DNA from: Cycas panzhihuaensis
Lineage: Eukaryota > Cycadophyta
DNA: 64,000 nucleotides
NCBI GenBank assembly: GCA_023213395.1
Contig: CM041465.1
Location: 238,831,741-238,895,740, forward strand
Direction: 5' to 3'
Notes under the pieces: generated by a model
The model's input: the letters and a program-made list of their open reading frames with translations, nothing else
What the model was told of the DNA's origin: nothing
Database searches by the model: none
Made by a program: the position numbers and the translations under genes
In this document: positions 32,653 through 44,775 of the stretch, piece after piece
Position numbering within the stretch: the first letter of the stretch is position 1
How the letters are laid out: each line of letters opens with the position of its first letter

Positions 32653-35326
32653 TGGAATCGTTTCTACAAGATGGTCTTCTATGCTTAGAAGGATATAACT
32701 AGCTAAGGTATGGTCGAGCTATAGATGGGATCCTAACGACAAGAAAAAAAACACAACACCAGAGCGCAGATTCGGGACCCACGAATGGTGTCCAATTGCC
32801 TTAGGGTGATCTTTGGAAAAGGACGCAAGGCGAGGCCTTGGGTCATTCTAAAAGACGAGGCTGACCTACCCCTTGGATGGCCAAGAAGAGGAAGGGGGAC
32901 TCTACGGAGTCACGTCTTCTCATGAGAGGGAGAAGGCAATGTGCAAGCAGGTGTGTGTGAGATACGATGACCTAACTCAAACAAAAGAGGGATCTAGGTT
33001 GAGTTTAGGTTGTTGTATGGTAAGTAAAGCAAGTATGCTAAAAGAACCAAATGTAAGTCAAGGGACAGATGGTCCAACGTGTGGGCTAGATGGGGCTTAA
33101 GGGGTATGTGGCTCACACCCAAGTCCTATCTACACATGGTGTGAATGACTATGAAAAAGAATCTATAAATTCAAAAAGTGTGTTCATTCCTTTTTTGTTT
33201 CCTATGTGGCTTTAACATGTAAAGTTTACATAAAAGCATGGAAAAAAAAAGACAAAGAAGGGAGAAGGAATACCTAGAAGAGAAGCGTGGTTGGGATGTT
33301 GCGCCCTTCCGCTCCTTACGCACTTGTCCACTCGAACTTACCGCATGGGTGTGGGGCTAGTTGATGATGGTTGTCATAAATGGACGAGGGGCTACCTTAC
33401 CTTCCCCAATGTGTGAAAGCAAAGTAACAAACAAGAAGCAAAGAAGAAACCAAAAGCACTACTAGCTAGGAACTTATTTGTCAAAGATGTCCACCTCCTT
33501 CGTACTTTTACTACTATGAACCTGCCAATCATAAAATAAAGGTTTCTCCTCCTGAAAGAGGGGGCTGCCAAATATGCCTAATATGTATATGAATACCAAA
33601 GATAGCTAATAAATCAAGTTGAAGATAATGCACTCTACTCCAAAACCACCAAGCAAGACTCAGATCTAAGCGATACCAAGCAATGACCAAGATAAGGAGG
33701 TTAGCCTCAGAATGGGCAACTTACCCACAAGTACCTCCACGCAGCCTTAGTGGGAAAAAACTAGAATATAATAGCTATTCAGGACAACAAGTAGAAAAGA
33801 CAATGAATCAATAGAATGGTGCATGGATAGACCCAAGAGACAAAGTGCTATGGGCAACAAATCGTTAGGTTGGGGCAAGCCAAGGATCAAGAACCAAATC
33901 GAGATGGATTTGGGGGTTTATGTGATTCCCAAAACCTGAGAGTGAATGTCTGAAACTCACATGGTAAGGGCTGCCAACGCTATTTTTAGAATTGGAAATA
34001 GGCTCTCGTTATCCCTAGCCCAACTCTAGAGAGAGGCATGGAGTGGAAGAGGAAGGATGGGAAGGGTAAACCCTTGGGGAGAAGGCCACTAAGGGGATGG
34101 ATCCTGCCTTTCTCCCTTCACCCAACCTTATGCAGCCCTCTTACACAGCCACCCTAGAGTGGGTTTACAGGAGAAGAGAGGGAAATACTGCTACATGTGG
34201 AGCAAAAGGCAAGCCCTTATGAAATGGAAGGAGAAGAGCAAAGATTGACTCAAAACTTCTCATAAAGGAAAGGAAAAAACTAGGAAAGCCTAAAGGACTT
34301 TAAAGGAGTACTTGTGAGGCAGAAGGAGGGAGCCTTATTTTTCCCAAAATCATAGGGAAAAACCTATGTCAAATAGCCTTTTCAGACGTGGGCTGAAGGG
34401 GAGGCAAACGTGGATGCCACTCTTAGTTTCCTGGAGTTTGCTTGTTGAGATGCTGTGAATGCTCTCCTTCCATGAAATAGTCCTACAAAAAGAAGCTTGG
34501 AGCCACTGGAGTAGGGCCTAAGATGTAGCAGATGCACCTGTGGAAGAGGAGCCAGAGCAGAGGAGCAGATCCTGAGGAGGTTATAGAGTGAGAGCTGGAG
34601 TAGAGAGTAAAAACTAAATGAAGAAGACTAGCAAATGGCTTTGTTTTTTGGTTTCATACTCACCCCAACCCTAAACGAACATTTAGGGTTACAGAGAGGG
34701 TGAGTACTTGAGGGCACCATGTGGCAGTTCCACAAAAAGAGTGGGAATCTCCAAGGTGGTTTAAAAAAATGAGTTTAAACAGTTGCACCGTGGCAAACTT
34801 CGTGGTACCACTTAGTTTGTAGTGGTGCAGGACTAAAACTCAAAATGAAGGAAGAACCAAGGCCTAGAGCCAAACAGAGGGGTGTGCAGAGGTTGGGCAG
34901 GCTGGAAGCTCATGCCCAGGTGGCTTGCAAGTGGCCGATAGAGAGAGATGAGTCTCAGGGAGGTCTTGTCACACCTAGAAGGGGACTCAAAGTGGTGACA
35001 GGAGTGTTGATGCAAATGGATCATGACCAACGACCATGTTTGAGGAGTTGTGGAGGTGTTGCGAGCAGCTGAGTGCCTTATGGAGTGCATGGCTCACTGA
35101 GGAGTGCCCCATGGTGGGTCATCATAGGCTGAATAATATGTGACAAGCACAAGAAACATGATCAAGCAACGAAGGCAATGCGATCCCATAAATGGCAAGC
35201 AAGCGTGCATTAAACAACACTCTAAACAACTTCTACCAAGCAATAGTGAGGATGAAAGTGAGAAGTATATACCTGTGCTTATCCGAGTTGACCTATCTCA
35301 AGTCCATTCCTGGTAGCTGGGAAACA
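32653..35326 (-). repeat. E3 5' LTR (2674 bp)
   Basis: It runs from TGTTTCCC at 35326 to TCCA at 32653 on the minus strand. Its first 1319 bases match the partial 3' LTR at 9035-7717. The TATA box intact in the 3' LTR is changed here (TTTCATACTC on the plus strand at about 34653). Open frames inside it are not conserved between the LTRs. Confidence 0.85.
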
Positions 35327-35331
35327 CCATG
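35327..35331 (+). repeat. Presumed E3 target site duplication (one copy)
   Basis: ccatg flanks the E3 5' LTR start. The partner would lie off the left edge, so it cannot be confirmed here. Confidence 0.35.
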
Positions 35332-35640
35332 CTTATATGCATGGTAGTAAAGCTAGGGATAGGGGCCCTTGAAATGTTTCCATGGAGGTGCCAAGGCTAT
35401 GATGATAATAAGAAGACACCCTTAAGAATAATGACACTCCTCCTTACCCTAGAAGATAAAACTATCCAAACAGATATTGTAGTCCTTAACATAGATAGAT
35501 GTAGACTATAACCTTTTATTAGGATGCCTATGGATTCATCAGATGGGAACCATTTGCTCGTCTAGAAAGGGGCAACTTAAATTCACCCACGAAGGGTAGA
35601 TAAAAGTTGTCACTTAAGAGTCTTTCCCTGGTCAATCACC
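35332..35640 (+). pseudogene. E4 aspartic protease C-terminal half
   Basis: The plus strand reads WRCQGYDDNKKTPLRI, then TLEDKTIQTDIVVLNID, matching the E3 protease (WRCQGYNGSEKTPLGS, TLEDKTILADIVVLDVD). The LLLG motif and the following block have decayed into other frames. The active-site half is beyond the E3 insertion. It is clearly homologous but non-functional. Confidence 0.7.
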
Positions 35641-36479
35641 TTACTGACCCTGCCAAGCCATCTTTAGGTTAATTGATGAGGTTAAGGATTTATCCAACCC
35701 ATCAATTACTTATTCTATTGATGTTCAAAACCACAATAAAGGAGGGGAAGTATATATATCTTATAAGAACTTGATTTGATTAGCCTCCATCAGTGTTGGG
35801 AGCTATGGGTATCTAGCCATCTTGAGTAACCAAGAGTCTAACTATGACTATGAGGAACCTCCTAGTCTGATATCCCTTCTTAGCATGCATAAGAGGCATT
35901 TTCCCTCTTCTAAGCATCCTATGCCCTGGCATGGGACCTATAGTGGGGGAGATCCTTCTCCCACTTCATTCTAGGATTGACATACTATCAACCTCCTAAT
36001 GTGTGTAGGTCCCCAACCTATTTAGTAGAACCCTACTCCCTAATCCTTACCATATCCCATAGATGATGAGGTTAAGGAGTCTCTTTTCTCCCATGATGAG
36101 TCTATTATTTCTGACCTAGATCCTAGCCAACTCACCCCTCCATAAGATAGGATACAATGGCATAGGAGGACATATTCTGACTCCTCTGAGAAGTCCTCTC
36201 ATTATATTAATTGGTGGGTTGATCACTACGATCCCACTGCCTCTTCATTTGCTTCTTAGTTCTTTCCTAGCAAGACTATCTATGAGATATATTGCTTTGA
36301 GAATGATGAAGCCCTATTAGAATATCTAGTGGATGTCATGCCTAATTTGCCTTCTAAACATCACAGACTTGATTTTTAGACGTGTTTGCCTCTTCAGTCA
36401 CCTCTAGATGAACCAAATCAATTGATTGCCCTTCCTTATCTATCGATTGACCAAGATCCCTTTCACTTCATGGAGGGGA
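35641..36479 (+). pseudogene. E4 protease-RT linker (very decayed)
   Basis: Only scattered similarity to the linker of E1-E3 remains: a GVGSYGYLA-like stretch at about 35795 and an acidic block with NDEALLEYL at about 36300. No frame stays open for more than a few dozen codons. No enzyme motif is visible. Confidence 0.5.
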
Positions 36480-37450
36480 ATTCCATGTATGTGGGGGTAA
36501 TCAAGGACATCATCCTTACCCCCGATAAAGTCATCAAGGTTGGTGTAGAGTGCTCTCCTTAAGAGATAGAGGAATATACTTGATTATTCCAAGAATTTCA
36601 TGATGTTTTCATATGGTATTACTCAGACATAAAGGGTATAGATCCTAGCATTATCACCTATAATCTTACTACTATTCTAAATTCTCACCATGTGCAACAA
36701 AATTAGTGCTCTTTGCATCCAAAATTATCAGCTATAATTAAAATAAAAGTAGAAAAGTTGCTCAATACATGCCTTATTACTTCCATAGACTACCCCAAAT
36801 GGGTTTCCAACCTCATGCCTATTGTTAAGAAGAATGGGACAATTAGAATTTATGTTGACTTATGAGATATCAATAATGTTTTTCCAAAGGACAACTTCCC
36901 TCTCCCATTCATTGATCAAACAACTAGTTTTAAAGCAATGTCCCTAATGGATGGATTATTTGGATATAATCAAATTCAAATATTTCCTGAAGACCATCAT
37001 AAGACAACCTTTACTAACCCATGGGGGATATTTGCCTATAAGGCCATGCCCTTTGGATTGAAGAATGCATGTGCTACCTACTAAAGGGCCATGCAATTTA
37101 TATTTCATGACCTTATCAATAAAACTCTTAAAGATTTCATGGATGATATGATAGGCCTCTCCTGAAAAAGGTCCAATCATCTTATAGACCTTAGAGTAAT
37201 CTTCACAATGTGCCACAAGTGCCACGTTATCTTAAATCTACTCAAATGTATTTTTATAGTTACAACTAGTAAACTCGTAGGATTCCTTGTTTCTAAACAA
37301 GGGATCTAAACCAACCCTAACAAGGTCAAGGCCATTGTTGAGATACCTCCCTTAAGAACCTAATGACAAATTAAGTCATTCTTGGGAAGGTTAGGATTCT
37401 TGAGATGTTTCTTGGTGAACTTCACTAAATTGCCAAGCCCCTAACTATCC
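36480..37450 (+). pseudogene. pol: E4 reverse transcriptase (decayed)
   Basis: The plus strand follows RT order: a GVIKDIILTPDKVIKVGVE-like lead-in, VSNLMPIVKKNGTIRIYVD, FPKDNFPLPFIDQ, MDGLFGYNQIQIFPEDHH, AMPFGLKNACATY, DFMDDMIGLS (active site FMDD kept) and KSFLGRLGFLRCFLVNF. Stops occur every 20-60 codons, many fitting C-to-T or G-to-A changes. Confidence 0.8.
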
Positions 37451-37499
37451 TATTAAAGAAGGAGGATCCATTTACCTGGACTTCTAAGACCCAAGAAGC

Positions 37500-38075
37500 C
37501 TTTTAAGAGCTTAAGTAAGCCCTTGTTTCTACTCTTGTGTTGGCTCCCCCTCTCTTTGACTATCCTTTAATTCTATACACCTCAATAACTAATGAATCCC
37601 TAGGCTTTATGCTATCCCAGGAAGATGACTCTAAAACTAAAAGAGCCATCTACTTCATTAGTCATATATTGGTGATAACATAACTAAATTATCTACCAGC
37701 TAAAAAAGAGTGCTTGGCACTAGTTTATGCTGCTAAAAATTTTAGGCACTACCTCCTTAGTAACACTAAATATATGATCATATAATCCAATCCTTTAAGG
37801 TACCTCTTAACCTAATCAAACTTGATAGGAATGGTAGGCAAATGGGCCATTCTCCTTCAAGAATATGATCTTAAAATCATTAACCAAAAATCTAAGAAAG
37901 TGATGATAGTCATAGAGTAGTTAGTAGACACCCCCATCTCTAACTCTCTTAAGGTTTCAGTCAATGATTCATTACTTGATGAGCCCATATTAGCTCTCCA
38001 AAACATAGATGCCCATCCATTAGCTAATAGGAATTGGTATGGGGATATAGTCAAATATCTTACTCAACAATAGTA
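37500..38075 (+). pseudogene. E4 RT-linked RNase H (decayed)
   Basis: The plus strand reads DYPLILYTSITNESLGFMLS, RAIYFISHILVIT, LPAKKECLALVYAAKNFRHY and ILLQEYDLKIINQKSKK, then the linker ending NWYGDIVKYLTQQ. E3 has the same run before its integrase. The E5 LTR begins just after it, so integrase is missing. Confidence 0.75.
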
Positions 38076-38081
38076 TCTCAC

Positions 38082-39115
38082 TAAAAGTGCACCTCTATAG
38101 GGTCATTAAGATATACACACTCTAGCCAGATATTAGGGTCAATAAATAAGGATCTAGAGCTGTAGAGGAGGATTACGTTACCCTAAAAAGGTATCTGTGT
38201 GATAGAATGTAGGTTTGAGGACCCACAACATATGTTTCACCCTATTTACTCTTGAAGAGTTATGGTGAACTATTAAGTCTAGGTAACAGAAAGGGTGCCA
38301 TTGTTAGGTTACCAAGTAGCATAAGTGAGGCTCTCTTATCCTCATAGGGAAGGGAAGCTATAAAAGTTCCCTTTCAAAAAAGGGAAAATAAAATACATAT
38401 GAGGAAAGAGGATGTGAAACAAAGGTTGGGATTTATTTTCCTTTCACATAAAGGATTACCTCTAGGGTTTTGGCTATAATACAAAGTTTTGTTTGTAGTT
38501 ACCTTGGTTACAAGAGGAGGTTATGTTATTTCTTCTTGTTCTTAAGGTATACTTTGTTATGTGAAATGAGGTTATTTCATTTGCAAGATAAAATGTTTAT
38601 TTTAACAAAGCATGTGAATTGCAATCACTCACTTTCACTTTCTTTTTATTTTCACTTGAGGGAATCCAAACAAGGGATGCAAGGAGGGAAAAGATAAGAA
38701 TGATGCAACTATCTCTTTTCAATTAGGTTTCTCTTTGGTGTAATAAGGAGAATGCAAATTGATTACATGATGTTCCCTAGTTTTATTCCTACATGTATGT
38801 GCATATGTAAGAATGATAAAAAGGGTATACAATTCATGTAATATTTCTCTTTTCTAAGTTGTGTTCCTTATCTATGCAAAAAGAAAGGAATGCATTCACT
38901 ATTTTCCAATTTTATTTCCACATGTGTGCATGAATACAAAGTGAGAAAGAGGGAAAGATGGTTATGTAATGTTTCCTTTTAATGTAAAGAGAGGAAAGAA
39001 TCACCTTTCAATTAATGTTATAGCTTTATCTTTTTTATGTAATATGTATGTGTAAATAAAAGAAATAATCTCTTCCTATTATTCTCTTTTTATGGAGAGG
39101 GAGAGAGGAAATAGA

Positions 39116-39166
<51 letters not shown>

Positions 39167-41173
39167 TCTTTCAAAGCCAAGAATGCACTATATGAAAATT
39201 AACCCTTTTACTTTTGTTGTGCTTTACCAATAAATGAATTTACAATGAAACAAGCAATAGGATGGTAGGTTTAGGAAGGGTGGACCTAGTATGTGACGTT
39301 TGATGCCAATCTCATAGTTGCTTCCTCCTATGTTTCTCCCTTGTAAGTGACACAAGCTCTTTTGTTTTTGTAAATGTCATTGAGGCCAAAAGGGGTTTCC
39401 TTACCTCCCCCAAATTCAAATGTAATGTTGTAGAAGAAAGTAAAAATAAAACCTAAAGGTAACAAAGTGGAAATATAAACCAACTGTGATGCTATGACAT
39501 AAATCAAAATTACTTGTGATGGATACCTCTTTGCAAGCATAAGCAAGACTCCTACCTATAAAACAAAATAAGGAAACCTTCCTACAAGCAATATGTATTC
39601 TATAAATATACTCATGCAAATGTTTCCAATATATATGTTAGTTTTCTATAACAATAAAGAAACTAAATACTTCTACCTTCCTTTTCAAGAACTCAATATA
39701 TACGAAGCAAAATAAAATGGGGAAGGAGGAGAGGGTGGTGCCTTATAATAACATGGCCTCCTATGTGGCTATGGTCTCCCAAATAAAAAAAGGTTTCACC
39801 CAGTTTTGTGGTTTCCTTAGTCTAAAAATTTGAAATAAAAGTGTGTTACAAAATCTCAATGGTAAGCTATGGATTATTTGTTTCATGGAATAGTTGCAAA
39901 ATGTTGTATTAGCAGAGAATGTACATGCACCATGAAGTAGAATGCTTTGTGGTGTTAGGAAGGTATTACCCAATGGAAGGGGGGTCCAAAAGTTGGAACT
40001 TGGACCTATTTGCCTTTCTAAGAAGTCCTCTAACCATCTAAGATTATATTCATGCCCTTCACTAATTATCTAAATAATTGATAGAGGTTTTGGAAACCTA
40101 TAGAAGGATGCTTCCTTTAAGGTTTTTAAGGTAAATTTAACCAAAAGGGTGTGTTGTCACTTTTAGATAAAAAGAGTAAACGAAACATATGGCAAATAAT
40201 AAAAGGTAAAGTAAAACAACAATATTCTCCACTAAAAATAAACCATGAATGGGACTTACCCTCTTGGAAGGAAGAAACAATGGTGAGAGTGAAGAGATGT
40301 GTTGGTTTGAGAGCTTTGTAACCTTGGAAGAAAGATTTTTAGGTGGAATTATTTATTGTTAAATAGGAAGAAGGGTCTCCTTGGCTATAACATAGCTTTA
40401 GGAGGTCCTCTTACCTTCAAGATCTCTACTTTACTTTCTTTTCCCTGTCAAAGATCTAGTTTTTTCTATTCTATCTTGAGAAAGATTGAGAAGAGAGAGT
40501 AATAGCTTGTAAGATGTATGAATAATGATGAATGATGGGTCCAAATTAAGTTCTTTGAGTTTCAAACTCTCCTCACAACCATTAAGCCTTGATATGGGCT
40601 AGCCTCGAGGTAGGAGGAGCTATCAGGTGTGCATTAAATACAATTTTAAACATTACTAGCTACATTTAAAATTATAATAGTTGCATGATAAATATATTCA
40701 TAGAACTACAGATATATTCATGGGGTATAACAATCAGAGTAGGGCAAGCAGAAAACTAAGTAGGGAAGTAACAAAATAGAAAAAAATAATAAAAATTGAT
40801 AAACTTTAATAAATATTAGTAAGACAAAGAGGAGGTTCACTGCTAGAGGCATGGAACTTCTCCCTAAAGATCTGTAGAATAGTTTTAGTTCATTCTACAC
40901 ACTGGCAACTAGTAAAAATACATGGTAAACTCATCAAACTAGAAGATTACCATGGGGGCTTAATATTGCCATTAGACTAGAGTCTTGGTCATCATAAGCT
41001 AAAACATACATAGGCAAGCTAAACAAATAGGTCATCCAAGCATTTAGGTATCCATATAAGCATCATATAAAATACTGAGTATAAATAAAGTAAGCAAAAG
41101 ATAAGGGATAAAATATATACCTAAAATTACCTATGTAATAACATGTTGATCTATTCCCAATAGGTGGGAAATA
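38082..41173 (-). repeat. E5 3' LTR (about 3.1 kb)
   Basis: It runs from TATTTCCC at 41173 (TG changed to TA) to 38082 on the minus strand. The end near 38200 matches the end of the E8 LTR near 63520 in reverse (shared CCTCAAACCTACATT). It is AT-rich and old. I see no gene in it. Confidence 0.75.
39117..39164 (+). repeat. (GT)n(AT)n microsatellite
   Basis: About nine GT units run directly into about fourteen AT units, inside the E5 LTR. Confidence 0.95.
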
Positions 41174-41183
41174 CTACCCCTTC
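41174..41183 (-). promoter_or_regulatory. E5 polypurine tract
   Basis: GAAGGGGTAG directly before the LTR start, in the position of the E3 tract. The 41184-41865 stretch between it and the extra RNase H is decayed spacer. Confidence 0.6.
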
Positions 41184-41865
41184 AGTAGTAGAACCTTGTC
41201 ACTCTATAGTATTAAATAATGGTGAAAGTTATCAACATACATGTCATCAATCGTAGTGATAATTAACAAGCAAGTGTGTCTATAATCAAGGAGGGCTATA
41301 GGTGTTGAAACAAATGCATGGATAGGAGGGGATGTGCTGGGGGAGGAGATAGGCTCGTGGCTTAATCAAACCTCTAGGTTTAAGACCCTAAACCCAAAGC
41401 ACACACAATAGAAGATAAAGAAATAAAAACCTAGGGGAATACCCTTGGTAGCACATCTAAATAGGTAGCATGACCCTAGAAGTTAAGATGGATTCAGGAC
41501 CCAAAGAGATAATTTAATAGAACACGGGGATGCCTCATCACTCTAAGATGGAATGAGAACCAACTAAAATAGGGTTTCAATCACCATAATTTAGTCTTAT
41601 TTGTAGCCATTATTTAGAGGTAAAGATGAAGTAAAGGTTAAGGGGAGAGGCCACTATCATAGGATCTTAAAAGGGTGACCTATTAAGCCTATAAGGAGTC
41701 ATCTAGAAGCTAGATACATCACTCAAGAATAAAGCAAACTAGATAACCAACCTTAGCATTTTGATCATAAGGGATGTATCAAATATCGATTGAGGAGAAG
41801 TAAGATAATAGAGACTTGGTAGTTGAAGTAAGAGATCTCAATCAAGGGTAGATGACCCAATAAGT

Positions 41866-42120
41866 TTAGGTCAAATGAGACACTACAATCTGAGAGTCAT
41901 AATGTAGGGTGATAGGACCACAATGGAAATGAAGTGCATCAATTAAGGCTTTAATAACAACTATATACTCTACTTCATTATTTGTAGCCTTAGGTAAATA
42001 AATCCTAAAATACATAAAATCATACCCAGAGGGATCACAGATGATCCAAGCTATGGCAGAAGGTCTCGGGTTACCATGACTTCTACCATCCATGAAGATG
42101 AGTAACACCATGACTAGGGT
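41866..42120 (-). pseudogene. E5 extra (Tat-type) RNase H, partly open
   Basis: A minus-strand open frame (running from 42186) contains LIFMDGRSHGNPRPSAIAW with the first Asp, ATNNEVEYIVVIKALIDAL with the Glu, and LHYDSQIVVSHLT with the third acid Asp, then ends early at 41866. All three catalytic acids can be read, unlike in E2 and E3. The C-terminus is missing. This supports a fixed place for the domain just before the 3' LTR in this superfamily. Confidence 0.8.
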
Positions 42121-43059
42121 AATAACAAGAATCTTAGTGAAAAGGAGAGAGATGTTAGACAAAGAACAAAGAGTCCTAGTGATCATAATTACTCAAAAGG
42201 CCAATCATAAGAAGATATGAGAGACCTATAACTATGAAGCTCACAAAGGGCCTACCCTATAGAAGGGGAGGAGTAAAGGCAAAGATAAGCTTAATGTAAA
42301 GGATTTGAGGTTAGTATGAGCTAAACCAAGGGATTAATTAAGGGACTAGATCCTATTGGGAGTAAAATAGGCTAGAATGGATGTGAAAAATGGAGTTAAC
42401 TCACTAAAATAAGTCCTTGAAGTATAAACATAGATAGGGTTTTGAGTAGGCAAAAAATGTAGAAAAAGGACTCCCAAAGGGTGAAAAAAGGGTGCCATAA
42501 ATGCTAAAAGAGTTGAGAAGAAGTGGTATTTTGGAGACTAAAAGGGTCAAGACCCTAAAGGGACTAAGGACAAGCTCAATGAAGTGATACCAAAGACTCT
42601 ATCAAAATGGAAAAGGGTCATGAGGCCTTAAAGAGTCTCACAAATAAAAGAAGAATGAGGGGGGCAAAAATGATTCATTTTTACACCCCCTCATGCAATC
42701 TAGAGAAATTCACTTGCCCCCCTTGAGTTTCCATTTAGAGATGAGCCTGGTGGAGGAGATCTAACCATCAGATCATTCCATAGAGATAGTCATCAAGACC
42801 ACAACTAAGTGATGATAGTGGTTAGGCCAGATCTGGTACACAGATCTTAACCACGACTCTTTAATTTGCTTCTTTTTATTAACGAGTTTTTTTAATTAAG
42901 TAGCACCTATTAGGGTTATTATGAGGACTAACAGGACCTAATTGAGGGCCTATGAGAGGCTGGGCTAGGGCTTTAGGAGGCCTTGGTTCCAATGGACTAA
43001 GTGTTATTTATTTTATTTTATTTCATTTTTAATTTTTTAGATAGGATATTAGTGGTACC
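42121..43059 (-). other. E5 spacer matching the E3 antisense promoter region
   Basis: Non-coding. The part 42700-43050 aligns with 10490-10750 of E3 (shared AATTG, CTTTAGGAGGCCTTGG-like and poly-T runs), so it would be the leader of an antisense unit. No TATA box as clear as in E3 is seen. Confidence 0.5.
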
Positions 43060-43288
43060 TATTTCTCGGCTACCATGAATGGACATGGATAACACCTTTT
43101 AGGTAAGCATAGGTATATCTCTAACCTCATCCTTCATTCACTTTAAAATATAATTAGATATTCATTAGATACATTCTACATGGTATTGATTATTTACATG
43201 GTTAATATGTTTGGCTTACTTGCTCACTTATGCTTGTAATTATTATTTCAGCCTATGATGACTTGGGGTAAACGTGCCATGGCATAAT
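43060..43288 (+). repeat. E8 5' LTR, first part
   Basis: It starts TATTTCTCGGC, matching the E2 LTR start TGTTTCTTGGC. A splice-donor-like AGGTAAGC and CCTATGATGACTT follow, as in the other LTRs. The E6 LTR interrupts it; the rest resumes at 60617. Confidence 0.75.
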
Positions 43289-44206
43289 ATAGTTCATCCC
43301 AAAGTAGAGTGTGATTGGTGAAGAAATTAATTACCAACCTTTCTCCTTCAGGTCCTAGGATGTTAATGTAAAATTCCCAATAACATCAATATAAGAATGA
43401 GCCCATAAAAGGAAATTCTACACCAAATCATTCATACTTGCCATTGCTTTAAGGTAAAAAGAATAATACTTTTATTAAACTAGAAAAACATCCATGTAAT
43501 GGTGGAGAAAACAACTACCAAATAATGGGAAAGTTATAAGGAATAAATGATACAATTATACCATAAGGGATCTCCAACTTCCTAATACTCCTTCAATGAA
43601 GCTCCCACTCTCCACAATGGATGCTTGAAGTGCCGAATTTTGCCTCCTTTATGGTCTCTAAAACCCTCAAAGTGGTTCCTCAATGATGCTTCCAAGTTAA
43701 GTATCTCTCACACACAAGAACCAAGTCTCCAACATCATAAATGAGCTCAAGAGGGCTCAATTCATATAAAGAAACCTAAAATGCATGTTTAACAAGTGGC
43801 AATCATGTAAGTACAACCACTAACAACCAGAATGCATGTTGTCTAAGTGGTATTCATGTAATTCTAAAATGTTGTGGCTTGGTACATAGGGCTAACAAAC
43901 TCTAATTTAGCTTAAATTTGGTATACATATAGGTGCACATGTCCCCTTTAGTTCATAAAAGTTTTATCTAATTTGGATGTCATTTGGCCCTATTGTTATT
44001 GATTTAAAAATAGAATATATTTGTTATTTTTCTATTCGTTGTGGGAGCTATTTTTTGTAAAACAAGGCTTGCCATTTAATCAAATGATATTTTTCAAACC
44101 ATACCTTTTACACACATGTAGTGGGATGTGTCTTCTTCCTTCCTATTTGTGCTAATGCCTAATATTTTTTGCCTCCTATAGACATATGGTAGATCCTCCT
44201 AAATCA
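43289..44206 (-). repeat. E6 3' LTR
   Basis: About 918 bp matching 59669-60616, with small gaps. On the minus strand it starts TGATTTAGGAGGATC. The left end is uncertain by a few bases (43288-43291). Confidence 0.85.
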
Positions 44207-44222
44207 TGGCTCCCCTTCCTTA
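44207..44222 (-). promoter_or_regulatory. E6 polypurine tract
   Basis: CTAAGGAAGGGGAGCCA on the minus strand ends directly before the LTR start. The following 44223-44319 belongs to E6 and shows no gene. Confidence 0.65.
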
Positions 44223-44319
44223 GAAAATAGCCAACTCTTATTTGGCTTAGAATTGAAGATGGGGGAAGTTTTGTTCCCCTTGTTGCATACTAATCCACTT
44301 GGCCTTACTAGGTAACTAT

Positions 44320-44324
44320 CCTAC
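44320..44324 (+). repeat. E9 target site duplication, left copy
   Basis: cctac, identical to 50020-50024. Confidence 0.9.
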
Positions 44325-44542
44325 TGTTGGAAATCAACCTGCATAAATAATATTCTCAAACAGAACGAAACACCTCCACAGGATCGAATGGTACCCTTAA
44401 GGTACCTCCATTGTATTAAGAAACGTCATTACAACAACTTACATATGATACACAATATTGTGTATTTATAATACAAGTCATATTGGAAGAGTAGGACCCA
44501 CTTGCATGTGGGATAAATCAAATGTACATTAATATTCCAACA
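44325..44542 (-). repeat. E9 3' LTR
   Basis: 218 bp, TG...CA ends with 8-bp inverted tips, nearly identical to 49802-50019. Confidence 0.95.
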
Positions 44543-44551
44543 CTCCCTCTT
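44543..44551 (-). promoter_or_regulatory. E9 polypurine tract
   Basis: AAGAGGGAG on the minus strand, directly before the LTR start. Confidence 0.8.
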
Positions 44552-44610
44552 AATGTACATTTGAGTCATTTGTATTTGCAATGCTTTGTCCTTGTAAATG
44601 TCTTGAAAAT

Positions 44611-44770
44611 GATGTCTTCAACTTGATCCTTGTCTTCAAACTTGTAGTGATGTCTTTGCTGTAAAATGATGTCTTCATCTTGATTTGTGTCTTCAATTAT
44701 GTACTGCTGCCTTTACAGAATTATATCTTCAGCTTGATTTCTATCTTCAATTCTGTAGTGATGATGTTGA
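44611..44770 (-). repeat. Three imperfect tandem units of 54-57 bp
   Basis: Units start at 44611, 44668 and 44722 and share ATGTCTTCA, CTTGAT, TGTCTTCAA and TGTAGTGATG. They lie between the acidic frame and the polypurine tract. Confidence 0.75.
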
Positions 44771-44775
44771 TGTAG

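Larger units (their letters stand above)
7717..35326 (-). mobile_element. E3: Tat-type Ty3/Gypsy retrotransposon (interrupted by E2)
   Basis: This minus-strand element spans 35326-23003 and resumes at 10756-7717, with E2 inserted between. Order: 5' LTR, PBS, gag, protease, RT, RNase H, integrase (ending at 25790), antisense PMD-like frame, spacer with antisense TATA box, extra RNase H, polypurine tract, 3' LTR. E1 cuts off the 3' LTR. Without E2 the visible part is about 15.4 kb; adding the missing LTR end would give about 16.7 kb. It sits in the protease region of E4; the expected target duplication is ccatg at 35327-35331. It is the most complete Tat copy in the window. Confidence 0.85.
35332..38081 (+). 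mobile_element. E4: old Tat-type Ty3/Gypsy fragment
   Basis: This plus-strand piece starts inside the protease and stops in the RNase H-integrase linker. E3 interrupts it on the left and the E5 LTR on the right. Stops and shifts are denser than in E1-E3, and it hosts both neighbours, so it is among the oldest layers. Its other parts would lie beyond the window on both sides. Confidence 0.8.
38082..43059 (-). mobile_element. E5: Tat-type Ty3/Gypsy, 3' end
   Basis: The minus strand holds the extra RNase H, a polypurine tract and a 3' LTR that ends inside E4. On the right the E8 LTR interrupts it at 43060. Gag, pol and the 5' LTR would lie beyond E8, off the right edge. The predicted target duplication next to the LTR end is ctcac (38077-38081). 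Confidence 0.75.
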
